NCBI RefSeq assembly: GCF_904849725.1
Contig: NC_058518.1
Location: forward strand, 323,166,581-323,230,580
Origin: Hordeum vulgare subsp. vulgare
Lineage: Eukaryota > Streptophyta > Magnoliopsida > Poales > Poaceae
Direction of reading: 5' to 3'
Length of the DNA stretch: 64,000 nt
Within the stretch, counting starts at the first letter, position 1. Every line of letters begins with the position of its first letter. The notes below the pieces were generated by a model that worked only from the letters and a program-made list of their open reading frames with translations, was not told the DNA's origin and did no database searches. Made by a program: the position numbers and the translations under genes. Shown piece by piece: positions 33,559 through 45,044 of this stretch.

Positions 33559-34577
33559 ACCAGGAGTTACATGAAGATCACCCGCGGAGATCAGTTTAGA
33601 AAATCCAATACCTGGTTATGTAACTTTTTATAGCCTTCCGAACCATGTAATAGGTTAGAGATGAAAATAGTATTATGATACAACTTTACCTTTGCTGACT
33701 TCAAAGTCTCGCCCTTTTGTTAATATGAGTCGCCTTACTAGGCGCCTTTGCCATGTCTTCGACAAATAATTACTCCCCCTGTTGTCAGAGAAGAAATAAT
33801 AAGCCGGCTCAGTGAGACGCGGTGGTTTCAAATGCGTTTTTAGAAAACTCTTAACAATGCCACAAAGATACTTTGTAGTCATAAAGGTTTCCCGCTCAAT
33901 GAGTCACGACAGGGTAGGACGAGCTTGCAAGGCTCTAGTGCTACCCCAGAAAGGCTTTTGCAACAGCCTAAGTTGTTTGGACAAGCTAATCAGGCGCGAG
34001 TCAAGCTTCAATGAAGTATGTCCAGTGAACCCATGGTTTATCTATTTTCCATATGCCGACTCCTGCTAGCACCCTGCATGTTTTAACCAAGGCAAGTTCA
34101 GGGTCCAAAAGTGGATTGACTCGCCAAGAGTACATGCGACCATAGGGCGAGTCGTCAAACACACAACCTAGTATAACCATTGTAATGCATTAAATTTTCG
34201 CTAGCCAAGAGGGTATTCAGGCTGAAATCACTGAGTAGAAGCCCCCAAGTGACCTATGATTAGGGAAAAGTAGGACATAGGATTGCATAAGCGTTTACGA
34301 TCTTACTTCAAAACGACTTGGGAACTAGTAGCCGCCAAGTAAGCGGGCTTGATTCTCAAAACCATATAGGGTGCCTATGTTTGGACCATGCAACGTGGCA
34401 ACTTTGGTCCTCTTTAGCTTACCAGTATCCAGTTTTGAAATAAGTGCAGCATGGCGACTTATACTCTTTGATACTGATAGCGTCCATGCTTGGACGGCTT
34501 ATGAAACAATAAAGACTCATGCTCTCAATAAGCTGAAACGGCAGACACCCCAAAGTTCGTGGGCGCCGGCTTTATTG

Positions 34578-34644
<67 letters not shown>

Positions 34645-34689
34645 AGATAGTACAATGACTAAACTATGTACGATGATAAGGAGCCAGTG
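33559..34689 (-). other. TE2 spacer between antisense ORF and integrase
   Basis: No coding sense is seen on either strand. It is post-pol, 3' untranslated DNA of TE2. The phrase GAAGCCCCCAAGTGACC (about 34229) recalls the AGCCCCCAAG word of the 76-bp array. It contains the TA microsatellite. Confidence 0.45.
34583..34639. repeat. TA dinucleotide microsatellite
   Basis: An uninterrupted alternating TA run of 57 bases in the TE2 spacer. Such runs mutate quickly in copy number. Confidence 0.95.
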
Positions 34690-35915
34690 GCCAATGTTCA
34701 AGGCCGGGTCGTTTCAACCTTTGTCGTTGGCCTATCTGGACAAAGATCCACCGGGTAGTAGGAACCATTATGAAGACTTTTGCTAATGACAAACGACCCT
34801 TCCCATGGGGGGGATAACTTATGCATACCAGTATGATCCTGAATCAAACGAAGCACTAAGTCACCCTGCTGAAAAACTCGGCTTTTGACTGGGCAGCCAT
34901 GATAGCGTCACAAGTCTTGTTGGTAAATCACCGACTGTGTTGCTGCCAAGTCGTGTTCCTCCTCCACAGCATCCAATGAATCTTGACGCGCCAGCTCATT
35001 GTCTTGCTTAACATAAGTGGCGACTCGCGGTGAGTCGTGCCTGATGTCACTTGGTAACACCGCCTCAGCTCCATAAACCGAGAAGAAGGGCGTATAACGA
35101 GTGGATCTTTTAGGAGTAGTCCTGATGCTCCACAGAACAGAAGGAAGCTCTTTAACCCAACATCCCGGGGAACCGTTCGAGAGGAACCATAAGTCGGGGT
35201 TTGATCCCTCGCAGGATTTCTTGATTCGCCCTCTCCGCCTGTCCGTTGGATTGGGGGGGTGCAACCGCAGAGACATCAACCGGATGTGCTCTTTTTCACA
35301 AAATTCTTGCATGGCGCCTTTGGATAGATTAGTACCATTATCAGTAATGATACTATGAGGATACCCGAAGAGAAAAATCAACTTCTTGAGGAACTTGACG
35401 GTCGTATCTGCATCGCAGCTATTGACCGGCTCTACTTCAACCCACTTGGTAAATTTGTCAACCGCCACTAGCAGGTGACTCTTTTTGTTGGAAGACATCT
35501 TGAAGGTACCAAACATGTCAAGCCCCCAGACCGCAAAAGGCCATGTAATTGGGATCATCCGCAATCCCTGAGCCCGCACACGCATCTCACGCCCAAATTT
35601 CTGACATCTGTCACATATGCGCACTATGTCCTCAGCGTCCGCGTGAGCCGTTAACCAGTAGAATCCATGTCTAAAGGCCTTGGACACCAAAGAGCATGAC
35701 CCGGCATGATGAGCACAATCGCCAGCGTGGATCTCATTAAGGATCGCACATCCTTCTTCAGACGAGACACACCTTTGAAAAATTCCAGAAGTGCTTCGTT
35801 TGTGCAAGTCGCCTTTATGTATAACCATGGATTTGCATAGCCGGATAATTTGGCGGGCCAGCAACTCATCACTAGGTAACTCGCCTTGTGCCAAATACGC
35901 CATGTAAGGGACCAC
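34690..35915 (-). pseudogene. TE2 integrase
   Basis: A 335-codon open frame (34908-35915) contains the zinc module (AGDCAHHAGSCSLV; VRICDRCQKFG), core Asp residues in GLDMFGTF and SIITDNGTNLSKG, and the late-core VKELPSVLWSIRTTPKRST and FFSVYGAEAVLPSDIRHDSP. The Gln-Ala-Glu region carrying the third catalytic residue is altered (LHPPNPTDRRRGRIKK). C-terminal coding continues, with slips, to about 34690 (KSLHNGSYYPVD). Domain order matches TE1. Confidence 0.85.
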
Positions 35916-36480
35916 CTAATCTGGAGTGGCATGAAGAGCCGCGACAAGTTGGGACTCAGGGTTAGGGACTGCTATATCCTCCTCAGAAGGCAATTTCACT
36001 GACGGGTTATGCAAAATACCCAAAAAGACATTGGAAGGAACCGACTTACGCTGCGACCCGAGTTGTGAAAGAGCATCAGCCACTTCGGTGAGCCGGCGAT
36101 CGATATGATCAACTTGATAACCAAGAAAGTGACCCGCCACATCTGATACAACACGTCTATAAGCCGCCATCAAAGTATCCTTGGAATCCCATGTTCCAGA
36201 GACTTGTTGTGCCAACAAATCTGAGTCGCCCTGGCATCTGACTCGGCTGAGGTTCATCTCTTTGGCGATCCTAAGCCCATGGAGCAAAGCTTCGTACTTT
36301 GCGCATTGTTAGTACATGGGAACATGAGTCGGAGGACGTAGCAAAACTTGTCATCCTGTGATGAAGTTAGTACCACGCCAGCCCCCGAGCCTTCCAGCTG
36401 CCTAGACCCGTCAAAATGGATAGTCCGATACGTGTGATCAGGTCTGTCTTCTCGGATCTGCAGCTCAGTCCAATCGTTGA
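35916..36480 (-). pseudogene. TE2 archaeal-type RNase H
   Basis: Two overlapping frames: HFDGSRQLEGSGAGVVLTSS (first Asp) and then, after a slip, LHGLRIAKEMNLSRVRCQGD with SDLLAQQVSGTWD and EVADALSQLGSQR. Same position and fold as the aRH of TE1, confirming Tat lineage. Confidence 0.8.
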
Positions 36481-37990
36481 TGAAATCCACTAAGGCCTGA
36501 GACTTGATGGCCGTGTGGGGCATATATTTCACGTGGTGAGGACCAAGCTCGATAGCCCACTTGGCGTGGAACTCACCACCGTGATCGGGTGCTCCTGGAA
36601 GTAACACTTCAGCTTTCGACTCGCCATGAAGATCCCAAAAACCAACTTCTGCCAGTGTGGATAACACTGTTTGGAGAGTGTTAAGACTTTGCTAACAATG
36701 TACACCAGCCTTTCGACTGAATATTCCTTTCCTTCTTCCTTGCGTTCGACAACCACTGCCACACTTACTGCCTTAGAGTTGGTAGCAATGAACACGAGCA
36801 TAGGCTCTTTGTCAACAAGAGTGGCTAAAACGGGTGGCTCAACTAGTTGCTTCTTCAAGGCCTCAAAGGTTTCATTGGCCGCATCTATCCACACAAAACG
36901 GTCTGTTTTCTTGAGCAGCTGATAAAGAGGGATGGACTTCTCCCCAAGGCGACTTATGAAACGACTCAGAGCCACAATACGACCCGCCATGCGCTGGACT
37001 TGGTTAATATTGGCCGGCTTGACAAGTGAGGTAATCGCCTTGATTTTGTCCGTGTTAGCCTCAATGCCTCGCTGTGACACCAAGAAGCCAAATAACTTCC
37101 CCACAGGGACACCGAAGACACACTTGGTCGGGTTTAGCTTCATCTGATACACACGCAAATTGTCAAACATCTCCTTAAGATCCTCAAGGAGTGACTCTTT
37201 CTTCTGGGATTTCACCACTATGTCATCAACAAAGGCATGAACGTTGCACCCAATCTGACTATGTAGGCAATTCTGGATGCATCGCTGATAAGTCACCCCG
37301 CACTCTTGAGCCCAAACGGCATAGATACATAACAAAAAACGCCAAAGGGAGTTATGAAGGACGTCTTCTCCTGATCCTCCAAAGCCATCTTGATATGGTG
37401 GTAACCTGAGTATGCATCCAAAAAACACAGCCGCTCTCAACCCGCCGTAGAGTCAACGATTTGATCGATATGAGGGAGGGCGAAAGGGTCTTTCGGGTAA
37501 GCTTTGTTAAGGTCAGTGTAGTCAATGCACATGCGAAAGGTGCCATTCTTCTTGAGTACCAAAACCGGATTGGCGAACCACTCTGGGTGAAAAACCTCCA
37601 CAATGAAACATGCGGCCAAGAGCTGGGCTACTTCTTCTCCGATTGCTTTACGCCTTTCCTCGTTAAACCAGCGAAGATATTGCTGAACCGACTTCATCTT
37701 GGGATCTATGTTAAGATGGTTCTCAACGAATTCTCTTGGTACACCTGCATTTCAGAAGGTTTCCATGCAAAGATGTCCCGATTCTCATGGATGAATTCGA
37801 TGAGCGTGCTTTCCTATTTGGGATCCAGACCCGTCCCAATAGTGAATTGCTTAGAAGAGTCGCAGGGCGTGAAATCCACCAACTTAGTGTCATGTATTGG
37901 TTTCAACTTAAGGGGCGGCTCTAAATCGATCGTGGGCTTCTTGAGCGAGGTCATGCCCGCTGGGTCGACGTTGGCCTAATGAAACTTGAG
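36481..37990 (-). pseudogene. TE2 reverse transcriptase and RNase H
   Basis: RT pieces in order: IGEEVAQLLAACFIVEVFHP, FRMCIDYTDLNKAYPKDPF, a frame slip at about 37440, HAFVDDIVVKSQ (catalytic FVDD), FGFLVSQRGIEANTDKI, and QRMAGRIVALSRFISRLGEK. RNase H follows with NETFEALKKQLVEPPVL and VERLVYIVSKVLTLSK. The frame shifts again near 36660. The YVDD of most plant Gypsy elements is FVDD here. Decay is moderate. Confidence 0.85.
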
Positions 37991-38011
37991 TTCCTCAGCT
38001 GCAAAGGCCAA

Positions 38012-38395
38012 CTAAGCATAAGCGGCATCTCCCTCTTTGCACTCTTGAGCTATCTTCCGATCTCCACTGATCGTGATGGTTCCTTTAGGACATGGCAGCT
38101 CGAGCTTGAGGTAGACATAACATGGGCGGGCCATGAAACAGGCGTAAGCCGGCCGACCAAAGAGCGTGTAGTAAGGGCTTTTGATCTTGACCACCTCAAA
38201 CATGAGAGACTTGCTCATGTAATTAGACTCGGTGCCAAAAGACACACTGAGTTTAATCCGCCTAACAGGATATGCCAACTTACCCGGGACAATGTCGTGG
38301 AAGACCGTAGGGGATGGTATCAAGTCGCTTTCAGAGAAATTCGTTCTTCGGAAAGTGTCGTAGTATAAGATGTTGATGCTGTTGCCTCCATCCAT
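38012..38395 (-). pseudogene. TE2 aspartic protease
   Basis: 127-codon frame beginning at the active-site segment MDGGNSINILYYDTF, followed by KIKSPYYTLFGRPAYACFMA, equivalent to the TE1 protease. The start codon given is internal; protease is part of the polyprotein. Confidence 0.8.
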
Positions 38396-38502
38396 GAGGA
38401 ATTTGGAGAGGGTATAACCCCTACCTGTGGCGCCATGGCCATTGCTAAGTTGCCAGGGTTGTCAACCCAGGGCGGGTGATCCTCCCTGCTCCACATAATA
38501 GG

Positions 38503-41060
38503 CTACTCAGACCAATTGAGATACCTGGGAAGCGTCGGCTCAGTGACACTGAAGGTTCTGTGTTTGACCTTTTTGTACCTCTTGCAAGTACTGGTGGTAA
38601 ACACATGATATTGCCCACCGTTCAACTGCTTGGGGTTGTTTTGGAAACCGTCGTTGTCATTCTGCTGGTGTGAGCTGCCTTGGTGAAGTTGCTGCTGAAA
38701 ACCGCCCTGCGCATTATATTGAAGGCTATTCTGGACCGGATACTGACTAGCGTTGGAATGTGACACGCCCTGAGGACCAGGATTGTGGAAACTGCCAAAC
38801 GGACTCCTGTGTGAGCCGCCCGATCCGAATTGGTCCGGGTGTCCACCACTACTTCCTCCTTGGTTGCCCTTGAGCGCCTCGGCACGGAACTACTGCATCA
38901 CATAGCAGTCTCTCCAAGAATGGGTGGATGGACCTTCCGCTGTGGTATGTTGTGGGCAGGGGCCCTTGAGCATCTCGTGATAGTTGCGTGGCTTCTTTCC
39001 ACTGAAACCCCTTTTCTTCGGACGCTGATTCTCGGTCCCCATGTTAGTATTGGTGAAGAATTCAGTCGCACCTTCCTTCTGCCTTTTCTTTTCTTGGCCC
39101 CCGGAGTTGTAGTTATTTCGCCCTTGGGACTGTGAGTGGCCTTTGGATGACTCCCCCCTCCTAACACAGCTTATTTTATCGTCAACCTCCCCGGGATCTT
39201 TGGTGTCATCAGACTCGGCGTACCTAGTAAGGGTGTCCATTAGTTTTCAAATATACTACACTTTGCGCTTGAGTCGCCCGAGCTTCAACACCAGAGGCTG
39301 GTATTGACAGTTTTTCTCCAAGATCAGCATGGCCTGAGCCGCTGAAATGCCATCCGATGAGTGGATTACCTTTGCAACCCTCCGTGTCCAATGATGGGCC
39401 GACTCGTGTGGGCGCTGGATGCAATGATCTAAGTCGACAATAGTCATCGGGCGCTTGCAAGTCCCTCTGAAGTTTTTGATAAAACGCTCCTTTAACTCTG
39501 CCCAGATGTTGATGGAGTTGGGCGGTAGGTTCTTCAGCCAAGTATGTATGGTTCCTTCAAGCATCATTGTAAAGTAATTGGCACATACCGCCTCGTTAAC
39601 ATCAAGCATATCCATCGCAAGCTCATAACTTTCAATCCTCGCCCCTGGCTCAAGATCCGGCGTGTAATTAGGAACCTTGCGTGGACCTTTAAAATCTTTT
39701 AGCATACACTCGTAGTGGAGGGCGGGTGACAGACAGGGTATTCCTATGTTCCTGCCACCTGACTCGGCCTTCACGGGGGAAGGTGGCACATAAGCCGGAT
39801 AGCCTTGACCTACCGTGGCTTACATCCCCCTCAGGCGGGCGGTTCGTGCTGCATCCACGAGGTCCTGAGCCCGAGTGTCGTGCGTCACGGGCGGGTTGAT
39901 TTGCGGAGGCCGTCGCCATACACTGCTGGACACCGTGAGCGGGTCGTCATGACGGCTCCTGGTATGACTTGCTTGAGGCGTGGAGTGCAGCTGCTCGTGG
40001 CTATATGAATACAACGCCTGTTGGACCACCGTCGTTTTCAACATCTCGATGGCGTTCCTTGCCTCTACTTCAGCGAGAGAGTTTTTGTGGATGGGAAGAG
40101 ACTCTAGGTTGCGGGTCGCCGCCAGTATGTTGTCAACGGGATTAGAAAAGTGACCCTGCAGCGTCTAAAAGCTTGGCAGTTGAGCCGGTGCCGGCTGATG
40201 CCTGTGTGGGTTTGGCGGCGACTGAGCCGGGTTGAAGCGCTGGGTAACTAGACATGGCTGGTTAGGCTGCATCCCAGGTATATGTGGGTTGTCGAAGAGT
40301 CGAGTTGGATTCAGATCAAGTAGTAGACGATTGTGATGCCTCCTCTGGTATATCGCATCGGAAGCGCGCTCTTATCGTTCAAGCCACCATCCCTGAACAC
40401 TTAGCTGCTCTGTCTCGGCGACGATCTGGGCCCGTTAGGTTGCCATCCTGGCGGCCTCGCCTTCAATCTTGCGTTGGATCTATCTCCCCCCTCAGCTTTA
40501 CTAACTCGGTGTTGACCTCTTCTTGGTTTTCCACCATCACGGTAATTGTCGTGAGTTTAGCCATCTCTTGAGCCAGAGTCTTTCTAGATCCGCTAGATAC
40601 GTTGTTGCTAGCTGCGGTCGGCTGAGCTGCCGCTGCTCCTGCCATGTAGATGGCGACCTGACGATGGGGTCCTTCAACGTCCTCGGAGATTGCCGCCTCA
40701 GTCAATCCCCCAAGCCTCCCTTCGTGGAGAGGTAGATCGAATCTGTGTCGCCAATGGACGACTCGTCGTCCGAGTTGATAAGGGTGTTCTCCTGGATCAC
40801 CGGTTCATCCGGCACGTCGATTCCCTGCGTAAAACCAACGAAGGCGTGGTGCGTCCTGACCTGACGTTTGGCAGGATGGGCGTACCGAGCCGGCTCGACG
40901 ATGTCGGTGAAGGTGTTCGGCTTGGGTACGGGAGCCCCAAACTTGCCAATGAAGACATGAATCTTGCCGAAGGGGACCCTGTATCCAGATTCGATTGAAT
41001 CAGCGTCACACCCCACTAAGAGTTGTCGATGTAGTACTTTCCCATGCGGCTCTTAGTCAT
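38503..41060 (-). pseudogene. TE2 gag polyprotein
   Basis: Read leftwards: N-terminal part MTKSRMGKYYIDNS (about 41060), a stop and slip, then SGYRVPFGKIHVFIGKFG and DIVEPARYAHPAKR (40702-41016), decayed middle, then the gag core at 39256-39789 (DFKGPRKVPNYTPDL; TWLKNLPPNSINIW; FIKNFRGTCKRPMTIVDLDH), and a basic Gln-rich tail to 38503 with a C-x2-H-x8-H-x4-C motif (38905-38958). The gag core is nearly the same as in TE5 (63615-64000). Confidence 0.85.
38905..38958 (-). other. C-x2-H-x8-H-x4-C motif in TE2 gag
   Basis: Residues CPQHTTAEGPSTHSWRDC, the counterpart of the TE1 and TE3 motifs. Confidence 0.6.
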
Positions 41061-41129
41061 GAGACCGACCGCGTATCTCCCAAACCCTGGAAGGGCTCCC
41101 TTTGAGAACTCAACTCCACCGTGCGCTTG

Positions 41130-41147
41130 CCCCATGGTGGGCGTCCA
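41130..41147 (-). other. Primer binding site of TE2
   Basis: Minus strand TGGACGCCCACCATGGGG, one base different from the TE1 and TE5 core TGGCGCCCACC. Confidence 0.75.
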
Positions 41148-41148
41148 C

Positions 41149-41691
41149 AATCCATCGGCAGATGCCTCGTGAAAAGACTTAGTGATGGAGCCATTGCACC
41201 TTGGTGGTGACTCAAAGGGGTTGAGCGGAAGCGAGACTTGTGTTTATTTGTGTTCGGCCCCTCCGATCAAGGTAAAAGTCTACGTACTGCTTTGTGTATA
41301 TTGATGGTGGGATCAATTACAAGGAGGGCGTAACTCGCCTGACCTAGCTCTCGATGGATTGTAACTTGACCCTATCCACCCTAGGGAGTCGCCTTTTATA
41401 TACATGTCAAGGTCCTAGGTTTTACAAGAGTCCAGGCCACATTACAAATCGTGGCCTGCCATATCTCTACACCGTCGTGTCTCCCAAGCAAGGAAATGAC
41501 CACGGTGACTCATCTTCTTAGTGGGCCTTGAACCGCCACCCAGGCTCCTAGGCCCGGCCGGCTCTTCGTTGAAGATCTCCTCTCGCCTTCCGGATCCTGG
41601 GCCAAGGCCTATCTTGATCATGAATGTTGAATCGCCATGCACCTGACCCACCCCAATAGGGCGGGTTATACAGCGGGTAATATCCCCAACA
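41149..41691 (-). mobile_element. 5' LTR of TE2 (same family as TE5)
   Basis: On the minus strand it starts TGTTGGGGATATTACCC, as TE5's LTR starts TGTTGGGGATATTTCC. The inner end by the PBS is blurred; I place it at about 41149 by comparison with TE5. Length is about 540 bp. TATA motif at 41392-41403. The right neighbour is TE3 sequence. Confidence 0.75.
41392..41403 (-). promoter_or_regulatory. TATA box of the TE2 LTR
   Basis: GTATATAAAAGG on the minus strand. TE5 has CTATATATAAAGG in the same context (before a GCGAGT/GCGACT word). Confidence 0.6.
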
Positions 41692-42142
41692 CATAGGATT
41701 GCCGGACAAGGGGGAACGGCCAAAATACTCTAGAGACGTATACAACCGTATTTACCCGAAGACGCTGCTGAAGTGTGCGGCAACCATCAAAATCTAAGGT
41801 CCTCGGCTCATGCGATAGTTCTTAATATGAATTTACCTCGTAACGACCCCGCAGAGTTTTCAGCAACTCATTCCGAAGCTGAGAGCTTGATGAATCACCG
41901 GTGGTGAAAGGAATCCTTGCGCCACCCTATTTTTTCGAAACAAGAGCTTAATGCATTTAATTCGGCGGATGTGTGCCTTGGGGCCGCGAGAGCCGGACTT
42001 AAAAAAGCAGCCATGTTGATGTCTTCCCACCTCCAGGCAAGTCAACGGTTTTTGGTAATCGAACATAAGTTCGGACCCAGTTGCCCCCGAGCCGTAATTT
42101 TGTCAGTGTGGCCGAATTAAGGGTAATTAATAGTTTACCACC
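41692..42142 (+). other. Leader region of the TE3 antisense ORF
   Basis: Low-coding DNA between the TE2 LTR and the first coiled-coil exon. It ends at CCACCATGCAG, which resembles a splice acceptor, so upstream exon(s) may lie here or have been removed by TE2. Confidence 0.35.
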
Positions 42143-43083
42143 ATGCAGGCTCTAAAGAAAGAGAACGAGAAACTGGCTAATGATTTCGAGCTAAGTTAAA
42201 CCGAGTTGCAATCTAGCAAGGTCGAACTAGAAGGGGTGAAGAAGTTTAGTCTAGAAGCACAAAGTGAGTAAAATTATTTTTCAATGTGGGATTTCCATGG
42301 GATGACCTTTATAACAGAAAACTTTGTTGTAGCACGCGAATCTATAGTCCAATTGCAAAAAGATTTAGATGCATCCCGAGATTCTAACAGGTATGTCGAA
42401 TCGTAGCTTGAAGATGGTCATCGCGTGTTAAAGTGATGTCGTGGAGAAAGTAACCAACTCAAGGAGGATAGTAAGCGACAAGCCGAAGAGATTGAGAACT
42501 TCAAATATCAATTGGTACAAAACCATGAGGAGAACCGGAAGTCAAAGGGCATCCTATTATGTAAGTGAAATCCCAATCCTAGAATGTGATGACTCACTTT
42601 TTATTGCGTTGAAATTAAAGATGTGCAATTCCTTTTGACCATGTCTCTTGACTGGTCATCCCGAAGAATACGTGAGCTGTTTTGGGGTGTGGGAGGTGGG
42701 GGATATTAAATGAGTTATCCATTGTGCTTGAGAGATCCCGAAAAGCTATGCGGAGTATGGTCAAATCACTATGGACGAATGAAGGACCTCCGCAAGGGAT
42801 GGCCGAGCTTGCCAAGCATTCCAAAAGAGCCCGGAGTCGCTTCGAGCTATACAAGACTTCGGCCTGCCATGAAGGAGCTCGGGAGGCATGGGCTATGGTG
42901 AAGACCCACTTCACCTAACTGAATCCTGAGCACAAGGCCTGGGTTGGGCCAACAAGGCCGGACGGTTAAGAAATTCCACTTCATCTGGTTTATGACAAAG
43001 TAATTCCTGCCGCTCATCTTTCACAAGAAGACTGCGCCTTAGATGCTATAATAGATCGTCTTGACCAATCGCCTAACATGTGA
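42143..43083 (+). pseudogene. Accessory antisense ORF of TE3, coiled-coil type
   Basis: Opposite in strand to TE3 pol. The first part encodes heptad-rich ALKKENEKLANDFELS and ELQSSKVELEGVKKFSLEAQ, interrupted by one TAA. A candidate GT-AG intron (42264-42332) leads to ESIVQLQKDLDASRDSNRYV. Later coding reads QLKEDSKRQAEEIENFKYQ and, further on, AELAKHSKRARSRFELYKTS and HLSQEDCALDAIIDRLDQSP. Several stops and slips break it. It parallels the accessory ORF of TE2 in position, orientation, intron use and coiled-coil start, though sequence similarity is slight. Confidence 0.55.
42264..42332 (+). other. Candidate 69-bp intron in the TE3 antisense ORF
   Basis: Donor AAA|GTGAGTAAAA and acceptor CTTTGTTGTAG|CACG. 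Joining gives an in-phase ACA codon followed by RESIVQLQKDL. Confidence 0.5.
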
Positions 43084-43434
43084 TTATGTGTAACTTTTAT
43101 ATTCATGTAGTAAGATACTTCCTTTCGTGTTTGAATATTCTATCATTAACCGGCCATCGGCTTCTACCTCCCTTGTCAATAACTGGGCAGTGTTCCGTAT
43201 TGTGTATCCTGTGGTAACATGAACTAATTTCCGAGAACTAGGCAATCCGGCTATGTGGTGCAAATAGACAGGGAGCGCACAGTAGCACTATGCTCTATTA
43301 TGATGAAACTTAAGAAATATCTGCCGAAGAAACTAGTTCCTTGATGGTTTCCTTTCTTTGCGGTACCACAAAAAATGTAGGTGTTATAGCTATTTATAAT
43401 TGCAGTGCGGATAGCTGCTTTCTCACGATGAATA
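43084..43434 (-). other. TE3 post-pol spacer, left of the Copia insertion
   Basis: Non-coding. It ends TCACGATGAATA; the last five bases are the Copia target site and the spacer resumes at 51354. Confidence 0.5.
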
Positions 43435-44820
43435 TGTTGGGTTCTATCATAGGTGCATCGCATGAAAATTAAAATTTTCGTATGTGAAGAACAACCAAGA
43501 ACATGCCACGGAGATGGATCACAGATTGTTACCACTAGATGCACAGTGCCCGGCAGCGGAAGTAGATGTGGTAGCGTGTTCGTGTGGTCCATCTCCTCGT
43601 CCTCTGATCGCCCTTGAAGAGCCGGTCGTTAGAGCCCTCTCCCACAAATAGTTGGTTTTCGGATCCCACATAGAGGTTCGCCGGAGTGGTGCAGGTGCAT
43701 CGCCTCTAACAGTATCCTCTTGTGTAGGAGGAACATAGTGCAGTGGACGGCTTGGTTTGGATCACAAAGTTAGTGGCGGCGACTGGATGTGGCTTGGTGC
43801 AACACATGCACAACCCCAATGACAGCGCTGAAGTGATCAAGTCATTAATTATGTTGCACCTCCACTATATATAGGTGTCTGAGGCAGACTCAACTCTTGG
43901 GCCTCGCATGGACCCTAAAGCCCATGTGTTCTTCCCTTAAGCGCGTGACTCCTGAGGTTCTCGTTCACTTAGTCGTGAGTCAGTACACGCTCGACTCAGC
44001 TAGTCGGTTGCGGCCTCTAGCAAGACGTGCCGACTCCAAGTGTCCGATTAAGCTGGTTAGGCGAACCTGTACTTCATACTTATGTTCCCATTGTCACACG
44101 ATATACATTGTCGTTCTCAAGGCGACATGGTCATCCTTGTTGCCGCACGAGCTGTGTCTCATTCTGGTAAATCTGACCAACATACGGTTTATCTCATAAT
44201 CCTAATCAGATGGCCATGCTTATCCAAGTTAGATCACCCGAGGGGCTAGAGTAAATCTTTCCTAGTCGAAGGGGAAAATTCCATCTTGCTCGACCACGTC
44301 TCACAACATGGGTCTGGACAAGCCCGAAACCTACTATTGTAACTACCCAATCACGGAGTAGCGTTTGTTCAGCCCAAAGCAAGTCTATCACCATCTCGAG
44401 TGAATGCGCCAACTCAGGTCTTAGGATATAGAACGTATGTTCTACTAGAGACTCACAGGTGACCTATCATTGCGTCTCATAGTTGGGTGTGTCTAACTCA
44501 GACCTTATCTCGACTCGGATCTCACTACGTTGAATCCGACCAGATCTTTCTAAATCCATATTATCCCGCTAGCATCCAATTCTACATGGTTACTGAGACT
44601 GGACCATCCATCGTATCATATGCTTGTCTAGTTGGTTGCGCGTCCACACAACTCTTTCGACTAGGGACGATTTAGGACAATCATCATACAATGTATAGTC
44701 TCACAAACAAGTCATGTACTTGTTAATACACATCATTGATAATATTCATGGACTATCTTTATTCATAAACACATAGGAAATATGATCATACAAGATTGCC
44801 TCTAGGGCATATCTCCAACA
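43435..44820 (-). repeat. 3' LTR of the Copia element
   Basis: 1386 bp. TATA motif CCTATATATAG at 43865-43875 is intact here. The LTR is collinear with 49977-51353 with numerous substitutions and small indels, indicating an old insertion. Confidence 0.93.
43865..43875 (-). promoter_or_regulatory. TATA motif in the Copia 3' LTR
   Basis: CCTATATATAG on the minus strand. The same site in the 5' LTR (50396-50406) reads CCCATATGTAG. Confidence 0.55.
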
Positions 44821-44836
44821 GTCTCCCACTTGCACT
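44821..44836 (-). other. Polypurine tract of the Copia element
   Basis: Minus strand AGTGCAAGTGGGAGAC directly upstream of the TGTTGGAGATATG LTR start. Confidence 0.75.
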
Positions 44837-45044
44837 AGAGTCAATCAAATAGACATCAAATGCCCATAGCTCTAACGTGCCCCTCATGCTTGGGTTGTGG
44901 AAGCGGCTTAGTCAACGGATCTTCTACATTTGCATCCATGTGAATCTTGCATAAATTAGTATCAACATTTTGTACAAACTATCATATCACGTGATACTCT
45001 CGGTGTATGTGCCTGGTCTTGTGGTGTTGTCTCAGCTCCTTGGC

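Noticed and set aside
34800..34815. GGGGGGGATAAC resembling the start of the TE1 LTR
   Set aside because: It lies in the integrase C-terminus coding region of TE2 (minus strand KLSPP context) and similarity ends after 12 bases; not a TE1 3' LTR.
42391..42408. GTATGT...TAG as a tiny intron in the TE3 antisense ORF
   Set aside because: Eighteen bases is too short for a plant spliceosomal intron; the TAG is more simply a premature stop.
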